A stretch of DNA of 64,000 bases from Dryomyza anilis (taxonomy: Eukaryota; Arthropoda; Insecta; Diptera; Dryomyzidae). Below are positions 1 to 12,300 of the stretch, piece by piece. The DNA lies in NCBI GenBank assembly GCA_951804985.1, contig OX638133.1, forward strand, positions 29,046,963 to 29,110,962. The letters are read 5' to 3'. The notes beneath the pieces were generated by a model. That model worked only from the letters and a program-made list of their open reading frames with translations. It did no database searches and was not told the DNA's origin. Made by a program: the position numbers and the translations under genes. Position 1 is the stretch's first letter, and each line of letters opens with the position of its first letter.

Positions 1-47
1 TAGAATTGTAGTTTGTCGAAAACTCTGTTCGTATTAACTTCTATTAT

Positions 48-711
48 CACCAGGGTATACGAATCCTGAAAATAACTACAAACATTCAATCGCTGAAGAA
101 TTTCCATTCATTTGATACCCATATTTACAAATGGGTAGGTGTACCGAATTTCTATTTTTTTATGTGAACCACAAGTCTTTTCGCCGGAAAACATTATTAT
201 CATGTATTTGAGCATGATGTCAATATATATTTGACCAAAAAAGTTTACCTAAGCACGTATACATAAAAAGTGATCTTTATATGTACATTTTATATGAGGT
301 ATTTGAACATAAGTGGTCGGATCATAGGTCACAATGGACCGATCTCGCCAATTTTTTCGCACATACAGCGTAGGTATATTAGTAATCTAAGTTATAAGTT
401 TTATTTATCTAGCTCTTCAATTTTAAAAGTAGTAGGGATTTCAACAGACAGACAGACAGACGGACATCGCTAAATCGACTCAGGAGGTCATGCTGATCAA
501 GAATATATATACTTTTCCATACCGTAGATGCTTCCTTCTGGGTGTTACAAACGGCGTACCAAACTGAATATACCCTTTTCACTCTTAGTGTAGGATATAA
601 AAAATCGAAATTCGGTACACCTACCCATTTGTAAATATGGGTATCAAATGAATGGAAATTCTTCAGCGATTGAATGTTTGTAGTTATTTTCAGGATTCGT
701 ATACCCTGGTG
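48..711. mobile_element. Foldback/MITE-like element with perfect 105-bp inverted arms
   Basis: Bases 48-152 (starting CACCAGGGTATACG) reappear as an exact reverse complement at 607-711. The arms flank about 450 bp without a convincing ORF. No target-site duplication is obvious outside the arms. Perfect arms suggest a young insertion or a gene-converted foldback element. The superfamily is not recognised. Confidence 0.75.
441..600 (+). repeat. mini-me/DINE-like core with (CAGA)n microsatellite
   Basis: A short CAGA/GACA run at about 444-460 is followed by AAGAATATATATAC, GATGCTTCCTTCTG and a tail ending AATATACCCTTTT. This order resembles the short interspersed mini-me/DINE-1 elements of flies. 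The resemblance is from memory of that family and was not checked. It sits inside the 48-711 foldback element. Confidence 0.35.
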
Positions 712-3700
712 ACCTATATATCACTTTGAATGGTAACCACACATATGTGTAGGGTATTTGTAGTCGGCTTAGACCGACTATAATTTTGATAATCCTAATA
801 TTATAATTACACCTACTTTAAAATTTACCATGTGATCTAACCTTCCCAACTTGTTAGTACATTACAAACATTCACGTTAATGGCACTGCGTAGGATTTTT
901 ATTATTTTTATTTTTAATCTACACATAAATTACAGTTCAAGTTCCAAATAGGTGAACCGAAACTTTAAGTGATCAAAACGAGCCTCGCCCCGGGGCTTTT
1001 TGACTGGCAATTGGGTGGCAAATAAGTATATTTCGCATGATTTAGAACAAACACTTTAATGGCAACTGTGTGGCTACCACTTAAGTTGCCACAACGTAGT
1101 TACTTGGTTGATGCCTTCAACCAAACGGTCGTTCGATTTAACGGTACGTTAAAGGTCCTTAATCGTATATGTTTCCGTGTATATGAAGGGGTTTCGTAAA
1201 TATATTTCTTAGAAAACATTGACATTTTAATCTTAAAACCTTTTCCAGCAATACAGGCCCTGCCGTAAAAGCTATATACACCAAATTGTATTTTAATTCG
1301 AAGCATATCTTTGGAAATATAACGTATATTGTTAAAAACTTATATGGGAATTACGTATTTAGCTACTGCAAATATGAATTACTTGATACAAACATCTGAA
1401 AATAAATAAAAAGAAGAATACATTAAATAAACAGACTATAGTTTAGTGCTTATTATCAATTGACTAATACTGTTTAATTTGTTTCATGGAACTTTACCAC
1501 TTTACTGGAACCGGTTCCGGTACCGGATATATATTTATAAAATAAGAACTGCACCCGCAAAGAATTTCACTCATGGACCCTCATATTTATTAAATCTGCT
1601 TTTTTTAATTTTTTTTAACAGTTAAACAAATAGATAATGCATTAAATTAAAATAAAAGAACAAAAATAAAATACCACAAACATGACATTGAATCTTCTTT
1701 AGCATACAAACAAGAAAATAAAATAAAAGATAAAAATATCATGTTTCCTGTCTAAAGGTTGATGAATTCGGTAGCTCAATGCGCAATTGTCTGGACCATC
1801 TAAATTTCTTAGTGCATTCAACTCTATTCAACAACATATTGACCAGGGAATGAAACCGTATCCGAAACCAGAATATGAAAATCGGAATAAATTGGTTTCC
1901 CGAATGGAAATTTAGTTCAGGGTGCGTTCGTTTCCTGATTTCAAATAAGTTAAAGATCAGGGGGTTCACATTTGTGCTTTATTTAAAATGTGACGCCATT
2001 CGAAGTTGCTATCCTGATTAGGCTTACTGATATTTTCCTTATCCTAACCACATATCATTCGATGCATATATAAATTCCTCTGAAACGGCTTTTACCAATT
2101 TGATAAAAAATAGTTGTTTCAATAACTTTTGCACTGACAAAAAATTTTTCATTTATAATCCACACCAAAGATTCACCTAGATCAAATGATTCAACATTTG
2201 AATTTCTTTTGCATTTCAGTTTAACATTTATTTATTAGAATATTCTATTAGAATAATTTTGTTACCCAATTTTATTATAAAAGGTTTTTAATAACATCTC
2301 GGTCATATTATAATAATACGATATCGAATCAGGTTTTTTAATAAGTGTCAGCTCAGGTTCCATTTAGTTAACTTTCGATCAGGATTCTTGTAAAGGATGA
2401 ATCAATTTGCTCTACGTTGATTTGAAATTAGGATTACTCCCATCGAACCTGATTAGGATCATTTCAGATAGCCTTTAGTAGGCATAAATTATCGTATTCT
2501 GATCAGGAACGGATAAGGCTAACTTTCTTATACCCAGAAAAAAATCATGGTAAATTGATAGTATTTCAATAGAAAAACAATAATTTATACCATTAAAATT
2601 GGTCAATAGGATGCGTCCCATTAGTTCAGTAATATTGAAACTGTTAATACAATGGGTGGATGTACCATAAATTTTATAATGTGATATTTTAATTACAATA
2701 AGAAAGATCTATACAAATATAATGATACGTATTATTAATTTTATGGTAAAGTCGAATTACATTTTCCTAATAATTTATTAAAACAAAAATGAATTTTAGT
2801 TAATTTATTGTATATATTATTTTATTAAAATGTCGAAATTGATATTCACTTTTACAACACACACATAAAAAGACATTTCTTGCTGCAAAAGATTATAAAA
2901 CATTTAATGTTTGCTTTGGTTTCCAATAATTGATTGTAGTACTTGAGTCTGCAGATATTTTTGAGTCCGTTGCCATAATAGAAGTTCGATGTATTATTTA
3001 TTTTCTGTACTAAATAAAAATATCAATATAAATAAATATATAAATATAATTTATTTACATTAAATACATTGAGTCCTTACCAATGTCGCGTTTAATAAGG
3101 TGGATTATTACAAAAAAATACATGCGACCATTTTGAGTAAACACGCAGAATGACGTACAAAACGAACATGTTTGTATTCGTTTTATGTTTTTTACACCAC
3201 ACTTTTTATTAAAGGACGATACCATTAAAACAACAGTATTTATTCTATTTAAAATAATAATATTGAAATATTTAAATTTATGGTAGTGAATTTTTCAAAT
3301 ACTATTGAATTCATTAGAAAACTTTTGATTTAAAAAGAAAAAACTATTAATACATGAACCATAAGATCAATGGTCGTACCATAAAGTACTTAATGGTACA
3401 TTTTCTTCTGAGTGTAATGAAATATTCCCAAAAGAACTAAAGTACCTCCAAAATAAATGAAATAACCAAAGATTGAAATAACCACCAAATGAATGCGATA
3501 ACAAAAAAAACGAAATGAAGTAACCCTAACAATATTTTCGTAGGGAGTTATTATTTTATTGGGGGTAATTTCATTATGAAAAATCTTATGAAAATCTTTA
3601 GGGGTTATTTCATTTGGGGTTTATTTCATAGCGCTCACCAACTATAACAAATAAGAAATAAGTGTGGTAACAAAATTTGATATATTTATACATAACTGCT

Positions 3701-5340
3701 CATTTCGTGAAAAATCTTATGTTCATTCGATTGTTTTATTAAATAATTTATATAAATTTAAATGATAACTTTTCAATAACTCCCCAGCAAATATTTTTTA
3801 AGACTCATACATGTGTCATATGATTGTTACCCTCATATATGAGTACTTAAAAGACCCAAAAGAAGACTCACGATCTACCCATAGGTCGTGCCTACATATA
3901 TTTTAATATATTAAAACATATATTTGAAACATATATTTGAAACATATATTTGAAACATATATTTGAAACTTTTTAGACACACAATTACTTCCTTTACGGA
4001 AATATATAATACGTCTTAAATGAATTCACACATTTGAGATTAATTGCATCCATCTCAACAAAATCCATAATATAAGTATGAATATCTGTTGAACTTACAC
4101 TAATAAAATGAATTTTTATTTTATTTCAAATTCAAAATATCAATTTCATTTTAACAGTAACCTATTAAAGCCAGCAAAGATTTTATGACTCCCTTATTCT
4201 TAAAGTTGATGTTTTTATAAGTTTCATTTGAGAGGCCTTCTAAAGCACTCATGAATGAGAATCTTTTATGAGTCAACATTTGAAGCGCTCCTAAAATATT
4301 TTAAAATACAGAACTTTTATGAGTCCATTTTCAGAGCGCTCATAAATTATACTCTTAAAATATTTTGTGATGGCTCATTAATAATTCCTATATATGACTC
4401 CATTATGAGTATGAGTATATTGTGGAGAACTCCTAAAACTGTCTTAAATGAAATGCATTTAATAGTATTTTATCTGAGGGCTCATCAGACATTGGTTTCC
4501 TTTATGACTTTAATTTCAGGCCACTCCTATCCATTAACAATTAACTAGACAACCCCATTTACTGGCTTGTTTTTAGCGCGAGAATTAAGGGGCTGTAGTG
4601 GCTAAAAAAACTTGCGTATTACTGGCTAATATCTGGGGGGTTTTGCTGGGGCTGTAAGTAGGCAAAACTAGCTAGGAAAACGACTTGAATAATAGGCATT
4701 TTCTAGCCTATAGAAAATTCAGCTGATTGTTATAAATTATTTTTTTTTTGAATTTATCATTAATAAGCCTTAATTTTCAAAGAAATACAAATTAATTAAC
4801 ATTTTCTACACACTATTTATCTTTAATTTCACAATTTATATTTATTTCAGAAAATACGAAATTAAAAACATGTCACAGGACTACTCTCAAATACATCACC
4901 TGCGGTATTTCACTTTTATAAGGGATGCAACAACAAATTGACGTTTCTGTGTTATTGTGTCGTATATATACTACATGGTACGAATACCAGACTAAAGTAC
5001 GACGAACCAGACTAAAATACGAGGTTCCATAATAAAAGCTATCTACAAACTTGGAAGTATTATTATGCTATCTCCACCTAGAACCAGCGTGACACCAATG
5101 ACTAGTTCCTAGCTACTTGTACTATATAGATACTAGTATGGTAATTAGTAAACTGGCTAGTTACTGGTTGACATTGTTACTTGAAAAATTCCTTGATTGG
5201 TCAAATTCTAGCAACCCTGTTTACTACTTAATTAATAATTACTATTTCGCAGTTGGTACGCCTGTTGAACGTTTGACGTTTACGTCAAATAATTGTTTAC
5301 TTTTTTGAAACGTCAAACGCTGCTCATTAATTTTTTTTCT
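712..5340. other. AT-rich intergenic region, no supported gene
   Basis: No ORF longer than about 100 codons shows recognisable protein composition. The region holds a palindromic GTCGGCTTAGACCGAC near 765, an AACCGGTT cluster near 1509, a 13-bp minisatellite at 3914-3970 and scattered homopolymers. I see no RNA gene or transposon with complete ends. Confidence 0.5.
3914..3970. repeat. 13-bp minisatellite
   Basis: About four and a half direct copies of the 13-mer AAACATATATTTG lie head to tail, with no intervening sequence. Confidence 0.8.
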
Positions 5341-5421
5341 GTTGATGTTAATTCTTCTTTTTAAATAAATAAAAAAAGCGCAGAAGAAATTAAAAAAAAA
5401 TATTAATCTAAAAACGAAAAC

Positions 5422-6100
5422 ATGTCGCTTGTCGCAGACTACAGTAGTTCCTCGAACTCCTCTACAACAGACTCAGACGAAGAATCAGATGAATACGAAG
5501 GATTAACAAATAATACAATTGAGTTAAATAAAAGGTAGACAATTAAATGTTTAATTAATATAATTAACTAACCTTATTGTATAGCGAAGTAAAAGCAAAG
5601 CTGCCCAGTGCTAACCAGTTACTGACAACGAATGCCAGTGCCGTCAAACCCGCCGGCGATGTCTTTAATAATCGCTTTCGTGTGGCGGAGGACGCCAAGA
5701 TTGCGTCGCTGGAGAAACACGTCAAGATGGTGGACAAGCTAGAGCACATACAGGAGAAAAATGGACGAAAAATCTGCTGGAATTATCGCAAAGGACGTTG
5801 TCGCTTTGGTAGCAAATGCAGCTATGCGCATGACTCCGATGTAAGTATGGAGACGGCGGCAATGAAAGCAACAATAACACCAGATGTAAGTACAAACATA
5901 GAGTTCGTTTATTTTAAATATTAACTTAAAGCTAAATTGATTAATAGGCAGTTTTAAATACAACACAAACTACAACACAACGTGCTACAAATAATACGCT
6001 GGAGACTACAAAACGCAAACGTCCAGGACTCTCGGACTCGGTGGTGCCCAGTAAACGTGTGATTAAATCCTATACAAATACAAAGCAGACGCGACCTTAG
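5422..6100 (+). CDS. Small CCCH-type zinc-finger protein (three exons, about 188 aa)
   Basis: Exons 5422-5534, 5585-5885 and 5948-6100 join in frame (phases 2 and 0) from ATG at 5422 to TAG at 6098. The N-terminus is Ser/Asp/Glu-rich (residues 1-35). It is followed by a helical stretch (SLEKHVKMVDKLEHIQ) and one C-X7-C-X5-C-X3-H finger, ICWNYRKGRCRFGSKCSYAH, typical of RNA-binding CCCH fingers. The C-terminus is basic with KRKRP and KRVIK. Exon 2 has two GTAAGT donors 45 nt apart (5841 and 5886), and both keep the frame, so a 173-aa form is possible. I do not recognise a named orthologue. An RNA-related nuclear role is inferred from the finger and basic tail only. The gene converges on the RAD51D-like gene. 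Confidence 0.75.
5908..5913 (-). terminator. Candidate poly(A) signal for the RAD51D-like gene
   Basis: TTTATT on the plus strand reads AATAAA on the minus strand, about 230 bp past the recombinase stop. If used, the 3' UTR would be antisense to the last exon of the zinc-finger gene. Confidence 0.35.
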
Positions 6101-6142
6101 TGGTTGTCGTCATCAACATCGTCGTTGTAGTTTTGCGCGTTC

Positions 6143-8711
6143 CTAAATACAACCGACATCTGTGATGCGCACTTTACAGGTGACACCACTTGGCGTGTCG
6201 CAGCTTTTCAGCACACGCAAAATACGTACGTCGTGCTCAACATCTGGTGGCTTTTGTATTGCCAGTCTTAGTGTGGGCACGCTTTGCCAGTAGTTGCCCA
6301 AAGCTGGTCTGGGCAATGAATCTGCATTAGTTTCGGAATCCTGTGAAGCAGCGCGTTCAAGATTGGAGTCGTCATCGTCGTCGCTATTTTGCTGCATTTT
6401 TTCCTCCCCATCATCCTGATCATCCTCATCATATTGCGCTGCTGTTAAACCAAAATAAAACCAAAATGTAAAATATTTAATATTAAAAAAATTATAAAAC
6501 ATTTATGAACCACAATAAACGAAAAAAAAAACTTCATCACAACTAAGATTTTGCCAAATTATGAAACGAAAATATTTTATAAACCCAGAAAATATGCATG
6601 TCTCGTTAGAATTATCAAAATAGACAAATTTACTAAAAACGAAATAATTCAAAAATTCTTCAAATGATATTTGTTTCTATAGAGATAAAATAAAACCAAA
6701 ATCAAGTCTCTTAAAAGGATTATGTTAAATTTTATTGAAGAATCAAATACTAAAACTTTTGATTTTAAATACGATTGTTCAGTACAAAATGGAAGATGTT
6801 CATTTCATTTACTATATATGATAAAATAAATATACCTTTTTCCTGTGCTGACTTCATGGCCAATAGATTAACAAACACAAATATTATACCATGCTGTGCG
6901 GACAGCTGCCGCATAAGATTTGCCAAGCGCGTCAGTAAAAATTTACCTGCAACAGTTGTAAAATATTTATAAATGGATTAACTATATCCTTAACTAATTC
7001 TACACACCCTTTAATCGCTGCTGCTCGTCGAGTATTAGAAACCACACCGCAGGCAACGAATCAATTACAATACATTTTATATTATTCACTTCGTCGGCGG
7101 TGGAACCACTTTGCAGTTGAAATCGCAATTTTTCCAATATATTAATGACACCCTGAGCGCTAAGCGTACACTCCAGTTTAATCTGTTGCATTATATCACC
7201 CATTTGTGTTTTACTAATCCCACTGCTGTGATGTCCCAGCATTTGATAGATACGCGTTCCAATCATATCACACTTGGTATCGATATAGAGCACCTCACGT
7301 TCGTAGTTGCTTGCAAAATTAACAGCTATTGTCAGACAGAGTTGGGTCTTGCCAACGCCTGCGCAGCCGCAAAGCTCCACAAGGGCGCCTGCCTGCAAAA
7401 CACTTCCACCGAGTATCGCATCTAAGCTGTAAAATTTTGAATTTATTAAAAAAGTAATACTTTGTCTTCTGCGAATTGGTTTGCTCCATACATCATTGAA
7501 AAACGATAAATTACATTTTCTCAAAATATACACAATAACTTTTTTTTTATGAACCCATTAAGAATTTATAAAAAAGTAATACTTTGTCATCTGAGAATTG
7601 GTTTGCTCCATACATCATTGAAAAACTATAAATTATTTTTTCTCAAAATATACTAAAATATATATATAACTATTTTTCTTTAACGAACCCAATTAATAGC
7701 GAGATATATTTTATACAAATCATAGATTTTCATACAAAAAATCAAAAGTTATTAAGCTTTAACGAAAATTGAATTTTTCTGTTTTCTGCTTCATATCCAG
7801 TTAAACGTCAAAAGGTTTGTTTCACGTGGAGCAAAAAGTGTGATATTTCAGTTTTGATACAAATATTAAATTTCAGTGGTAGTTTAAACATAGTTTAAAC
7901 TACGTTTACTTAAACGTCTCACGTAGTTTAATTATTCGAATAATTTTTAAGTGGCAGTTTAAGTTTCATTCAATGCAGGGTTTTTTGAATATGGCATTCA
8001 GTTTTAGTTTATGCAATGAATAAAGAAGATATATGGAAGTCGAAATGGGCAGACAAATGAGCACGTGAGCGTTGACTGCAGAACGTAAATAGCGCATCTC
8101 ACATTTTCCTGTCAAAAACATTGAGTTTAAACGTAGTTGGGTTAAACAAAGTTTAAACTACGTTTAAAGATCAATGAAAAACACAATTCTATGTTTAAAC
8201 TACAAATAAAGTTCAACTACCACTGAAAATCTGGTCCTAAGTCACACAAATCCAATTATTTTTTATTATAGGAGTTAATTTGAAAACATCTCGTAAGAGA
8301 TTTAGGAGAGGTAAGAGTTTTTCATGGGTGTTGCTTAATCACGGAAGTTTGGCATTGTCTGCCGTGAGGTGGCGCGGTATAGAAAAATGTTTTCTATTAA
8401 AAGATGTTGTTAGCCAAACCCAGATTTAAAAAAAAAAAATCATTTATTTACCTTGAAATACCGGTTTTGTACTTTTCTGTAGACATACTAATGAGCTGCG
8501 ACATACGCCACGGATGTGGACCATATTTGCACAGCAGCAATTTTTTGATTTTGGCCAGCGAATCTGTTGTTAGATTTGTAATTTTACGCATTTTAGCCGT
8601 ATCACTATCTAAAAGTTCACGCACATTTTCTATTGCATGTTTTTGCAATAAACTAACAACATAATCGTTGAAATCAGTGCCGGCAATCGGCGAGAGTTTA
8701 TTTGAAGACAT
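6143..8711 (-). CDS. Rad51D: RAD51D-like RecA-family recombinase paralogue (four exons, about 362 aa)
   Basis: Exons on the minus strand are 8711-8452, 7426-7008, 6946-6836 and 6441-6143. They join in phases 2, 1 and 1 with GT-AG borders, and the stop is at 6143. Residues 1-85 form a RAD51D-type N-terminal helical domain. The core begins at SLDAILGGS, with Walker A GCAGVGKTQ near residues 107-115 and Walker B IKCIVIDS near 203-210. Then follow QLSAQHGIIFVFVN (beta strand before the L2 region) and PALGNYW, matching the PALGRSW motif of RAD51D. The protein is slightly longer than the human one (328 aa) because of an acidic Asp/Glu/Ser insert of about 45 residues just before PALGNYW. The known family role is homologous recombination repair as part of the BCDX2-type RAD51 paralogue complex. 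It is divergent from dom and convergent with the zinc-finger gene. Confidence 0.85.
6454..6519 (+). terminator. Candidate poly(A) signals for the zinc-finger gene
   Basis: AATAAA occurs at 6454 and 6514, the first such signals downstream of the TAG at 6098. Either one would make the 3' UTR run antisense across the last exon of the RAD51D-like gene. Confidence 0.35.
7442..7653. repeat. Tandem duplication of about 90 bp inside the RAD51D-like intron 1
   Basis: Two copies (7442-7531 and 7565-7653) share AAAAAAGTAATACTTTGTC, AATTGGTTTGCTCCATACAT and TCTCAAAATATAC with few mismatches. The first copy abuts the intron's 3' splice site. Confidence 0.8.
7871..8228. mobile_element. MITE-like element with TTTCAGTGGTAGTT termini
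   Basis: TTTCAGTGGTAGTT at 7871 is matched by its reverse complement ending at 8228. The roughly 350-bp interior is full of GTTTAAAC and AGTTTAAACTACGTTTA palindromic blocks. There is no ORF and no clean target-site duplication. The CAGTGG-type ends recall hAT MITEs, but the superfamily is uncertain. It lies in intron 1 of the RAD51D-like gene. Confidence 0.55.
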
Positions 8712-8949
8712 CTTTCAAGTATATTTATGGGGGTATTATTTATATTTTAATTTTAATAATAAAATATACAAAAATTCGAACATTGCTTTCGAAATTCAAA
8801 CATTGCCTCCACACAAAAACACAAAAATTTTTAACTGGCAACGCTCTTCACACTAAACACACCACAAACAAAAATCAAAAATGGCGTCGCATTTTGCTGC
8901 TGTCGTCGCTTCGGTGTTGCACGATTTTACACCACAATTTTAGTTTCCG
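8712..8949. promoter_or_regulatory. Divergent promoter region between Rad51D and dom
   Basis: About 240 bp separate the RAD51D-like start codon (8711, minus) from the GC-richer stretch that probably begins the dom 5' UTR. No TATA box at a sensible distance is evident. A GGCAACGCTCTTCACACT stretch lies at about 8838. Shared promoter use is inferred from geometry alone. Confidence 0.4.
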
Positions 8950-9332
8950 CCATGTTCTCAACGCAACAACATCGAATGCAGAGTCGCTGCTCGATGACTA
9001 CGTGAAAAATCCAGGCACTGCGCGAGACAAAAGATACGCAACGGCACTGGTGCGAGCAGCACAACCAATACAATCTACGCTTGTCTCGCCGAAAAAAAAA
9101 CGACGACAACGGTCAAAGAAATTTTTCACACACGAAAAACGAGACGTCGAACGGATGTGATTTTGAACAGCCAGAAATGTTTTTGTGATTTTCTATGCAA
9201 CGCCTGTGAAATTAATAAAAACTTTTTGTGCAAATTAACGCAGCGACGTTTCGCGTTTGCATTGACGATAATCTTGAACTTCGATGGTTGCCAGAAGAAG
9301 GGAAAATTTGTGATTGAAAAAAATCGTCTGAG
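8950..9332 (+). other. dom: Probable 5' untranslated exon of dom
   Basis: This stretch is less AT-rich than its flanks and ends at a good donor, GTCTGAG|GTACGT, at 9332/9333. No coding exon upstream of 12813 is plausible, so a non-coding first exon is required. The exact transcription start is not visible. A second GC-rich patch at 9455-9550 could be an alternative first exon. Confidence 0.4.
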
Positions 9333-12300
9333 GTACGTAAAAAACGAATGGAATGATGCGCGAAAAAACAACAACAACACTATAATAAAAAAAATGAACG
9401 AAGCAATTTCGTGTGTGTGCATTGAGTTTTATGCTGTTTTGTTTGGTTAGGGCAGCAATGAATTCAACATGGCCGCCGTGATAGTCGGAGCCTGCTGCCT
9501 CTAGCAACGGCGTCAGTGTACGGCGGCAAAGCGCAGCGTCTCAAGTATATCGTTAAAAGTGTTTTAAATTAGATATTCAAACTAAAAAAACAAGTTTATA
9601 ATAATAAAAAGAGTGGGTTTTATTATTAGCTAAAATTTTAATATACATATTTTTTTTGTTATCTCGTTATCAGTTATATGTCAAAATGTGCCGGCATCTA
9701 TTTCGTAGAGCAAGATTTTAAAAGTCGTCAGAAGTATTTTATTGTATTTCAAAGTTGTAGTCTAAAGATTTACAAACTCAGTTTGCATAACTTTGACTCT
9801 AAAAAGCAATCTAAATATAGTCTAAAAATTGCCTTATATAAGTCACTTCTATCATTGTTTTATATGAAATCGTTTTGTCTACTTTTAGGCGCTATAGTTC
9901 AGTAATTATAAAAATTATAAAGTTATTTATAGCTCAAGCAAATGAGTTCTATGAAGTGGGTTTTACAAAATGTACATTTAAACTGGTCTAAGGTCTAAAA
10001 TAACTAGTTTATTTATATAATTTTTAAATATAATTAAAATCTATTTGATATACCTGCGTCTGTTGCACGATATCATTAGTCATTGCACTTTATAATATTA
10101 AATGCTGAGTCTACAGCTAATATGAAGCACTTTATTAACTGATTTTATATTTTATTTATATCACAAGTGTATGCTAATTAAATTCATGCATCACATCAAT
10201 CGTTTTGTGTTAACTGTAGAACTGAATTTTAAATTATTTAATTTATTCAATTTAACTTTACGGAATAAATAATAATATATTTAATAACAAAGTTTTAACA
10301 GACAATTTAACACTCGAAAAGCAAAATAACTCGTTTAACCGATTCTGGTTTATTTTGTTATGTCTGGGTTTTTTAAAGTGTTTTATAGAGTATTAAAATA
10401 TAATATATAATAGAATATTATACTTTTTATTTACTTAAATTATAAAAAATACATTTTAATATTTAATTGATTTCAATCAATCCGATTTTACATAATCTAA
10501 CATACGACTTGTCTCACCAAGTAAAAAATATATAAAATCATTTATTCTACTTTAATTGTACATAATTTTATTAGATTATTACATTTCAAAATAAGCCCTA
10601 ATAAAAGTACTTGAATTTTACTGTATTCTTTTTTATTATTTTTCATTATGCAGCAACGGAAAATATTACTCGTTTTAGAAAAATAGTAAAATAAAGCACT
10701 TAAAATTAAAAAAAAGCTGTTCAAATTGATAATAACTGATAAGGTTTATAATGATTTTTATATCGATATCAAACTACATATTATGCACATCATGCAATGA
10801 AATGTTTTCATTAAGTTTTATTGTGTTTGCACTGTAAATTTTTTTTTTATTAGTCTTCATTGTAACTCAAAATCCTTCAGGCCTAAAACTTATAATGTAA
10901 ATTTTTAACTATGCAATTAAAATAAAAATGAATGATATTTATGCATTTGTGCTAATAATGCAATGAGTTTACTATAGATTTTGCCGGAAACACGTTTTAA
11001 GGTCAAATTAGTTTATTAATAATTTTATTTTATTAGTAAATAACTCTGGAAATAAGAATTCATGTAATAAAAACATAACTTTAAAATAGATTTTTATATT
11101 ATAAATAGTATCAGCTATATAGTCTTATATAGTCAATTTTAGTTTATAGTATTTTTCATAAATTGATGTACTTATCATGTAATCAGAAGAGCTCATGTTT
11201 AAAGCATCGAATCTTTTAAATATCAACGTTCAGCAATAAATATACTATACCTCAAATTAGATTTTTCAAATTTTAAATATATTTTTTCAATTTTCACTGG
11301 TACTGATCACTATACTATCGAGGAATTTTTTAGTATACGCCTTATAATACTGTTTTAAATAACAAATGTTTTTAACAAGTGGTGATTAAATGATTTTGAG
11401 TGTAACAATGCCAGAATATTATGTGAGTCATTGACGCACTTAAAATGTAAAACAAAACTTAAACAAATTCGTCAAAAATCGTCGGAAATTAGTCGTCTTT
11501 TTTGTTGATAAATTTGATAGATTTGATAAAAATCTTAAGAATTTCGGACGTTTTTTTTGACATATTAGTTTTCGTTTCGTTTTACGTTAAATAGGGATAA
11601 TACTTGGAATGAAAACATTTCTTAAATTTGAATGAAAATATCAATAAATGATAATAGTGTCTTCGGTTTCCTAATATAGCGCATAATAGACTCATTTATT
11701 ATTTCTATTTTTAACATTAATTGGCGTATGGGTCAAATAAATTCTCCAGTTTGCGTAATACTGATTAAAAAATTATTTTAAACGTAGCGTATTATATAAA
11801 AAACGTAGTCACCGCATGTAGAAAATCTGTCAACATGTCTTGTATGGTTTTATTTTGTTTTTAATTTTTGGTCAATGTTCAAATAATTTCTATTTTTAAC
11901 ATTAATTTGATTTCATAAACAATGAAAAATACAAACTTAGTTTAAATCATGTTTAGTGCGTCGTAAGTAATTCATATCCCAGTTTTAAATTATTGTTCTC
12001 GTTATTTTTTCGGAAAGAAATTATTTTATACTTTAAAACAATGGCTGCATTCAGCGATCCCAATAGTTGCGAAACTGTCGTCTTTGTTTATAAATATTTG
12101 AGTTATAATGTGATTGAAGAATGTCATCGAATGTTATCGATAACAAAGGTAGCACAAATGTAGCGTAAAAATGTAAAATGGATGGAAAAAATGGCGTGGC
12201 TAGCATGAAATTCAGCCAATGAGTATAGATTTCGTGGAATAATTTCAGATATTTTCGTTTGTCTTGCAGTATATACGAAAGGAAAAATTATGTAGCCAAA

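Noticed and set aside
8702..9422. ORFs over the Rad51D-dom promoter region on both strands
   Set aside because: Low-complexity translations without homology; the stretch is better explained as promoter and 5' UTR.
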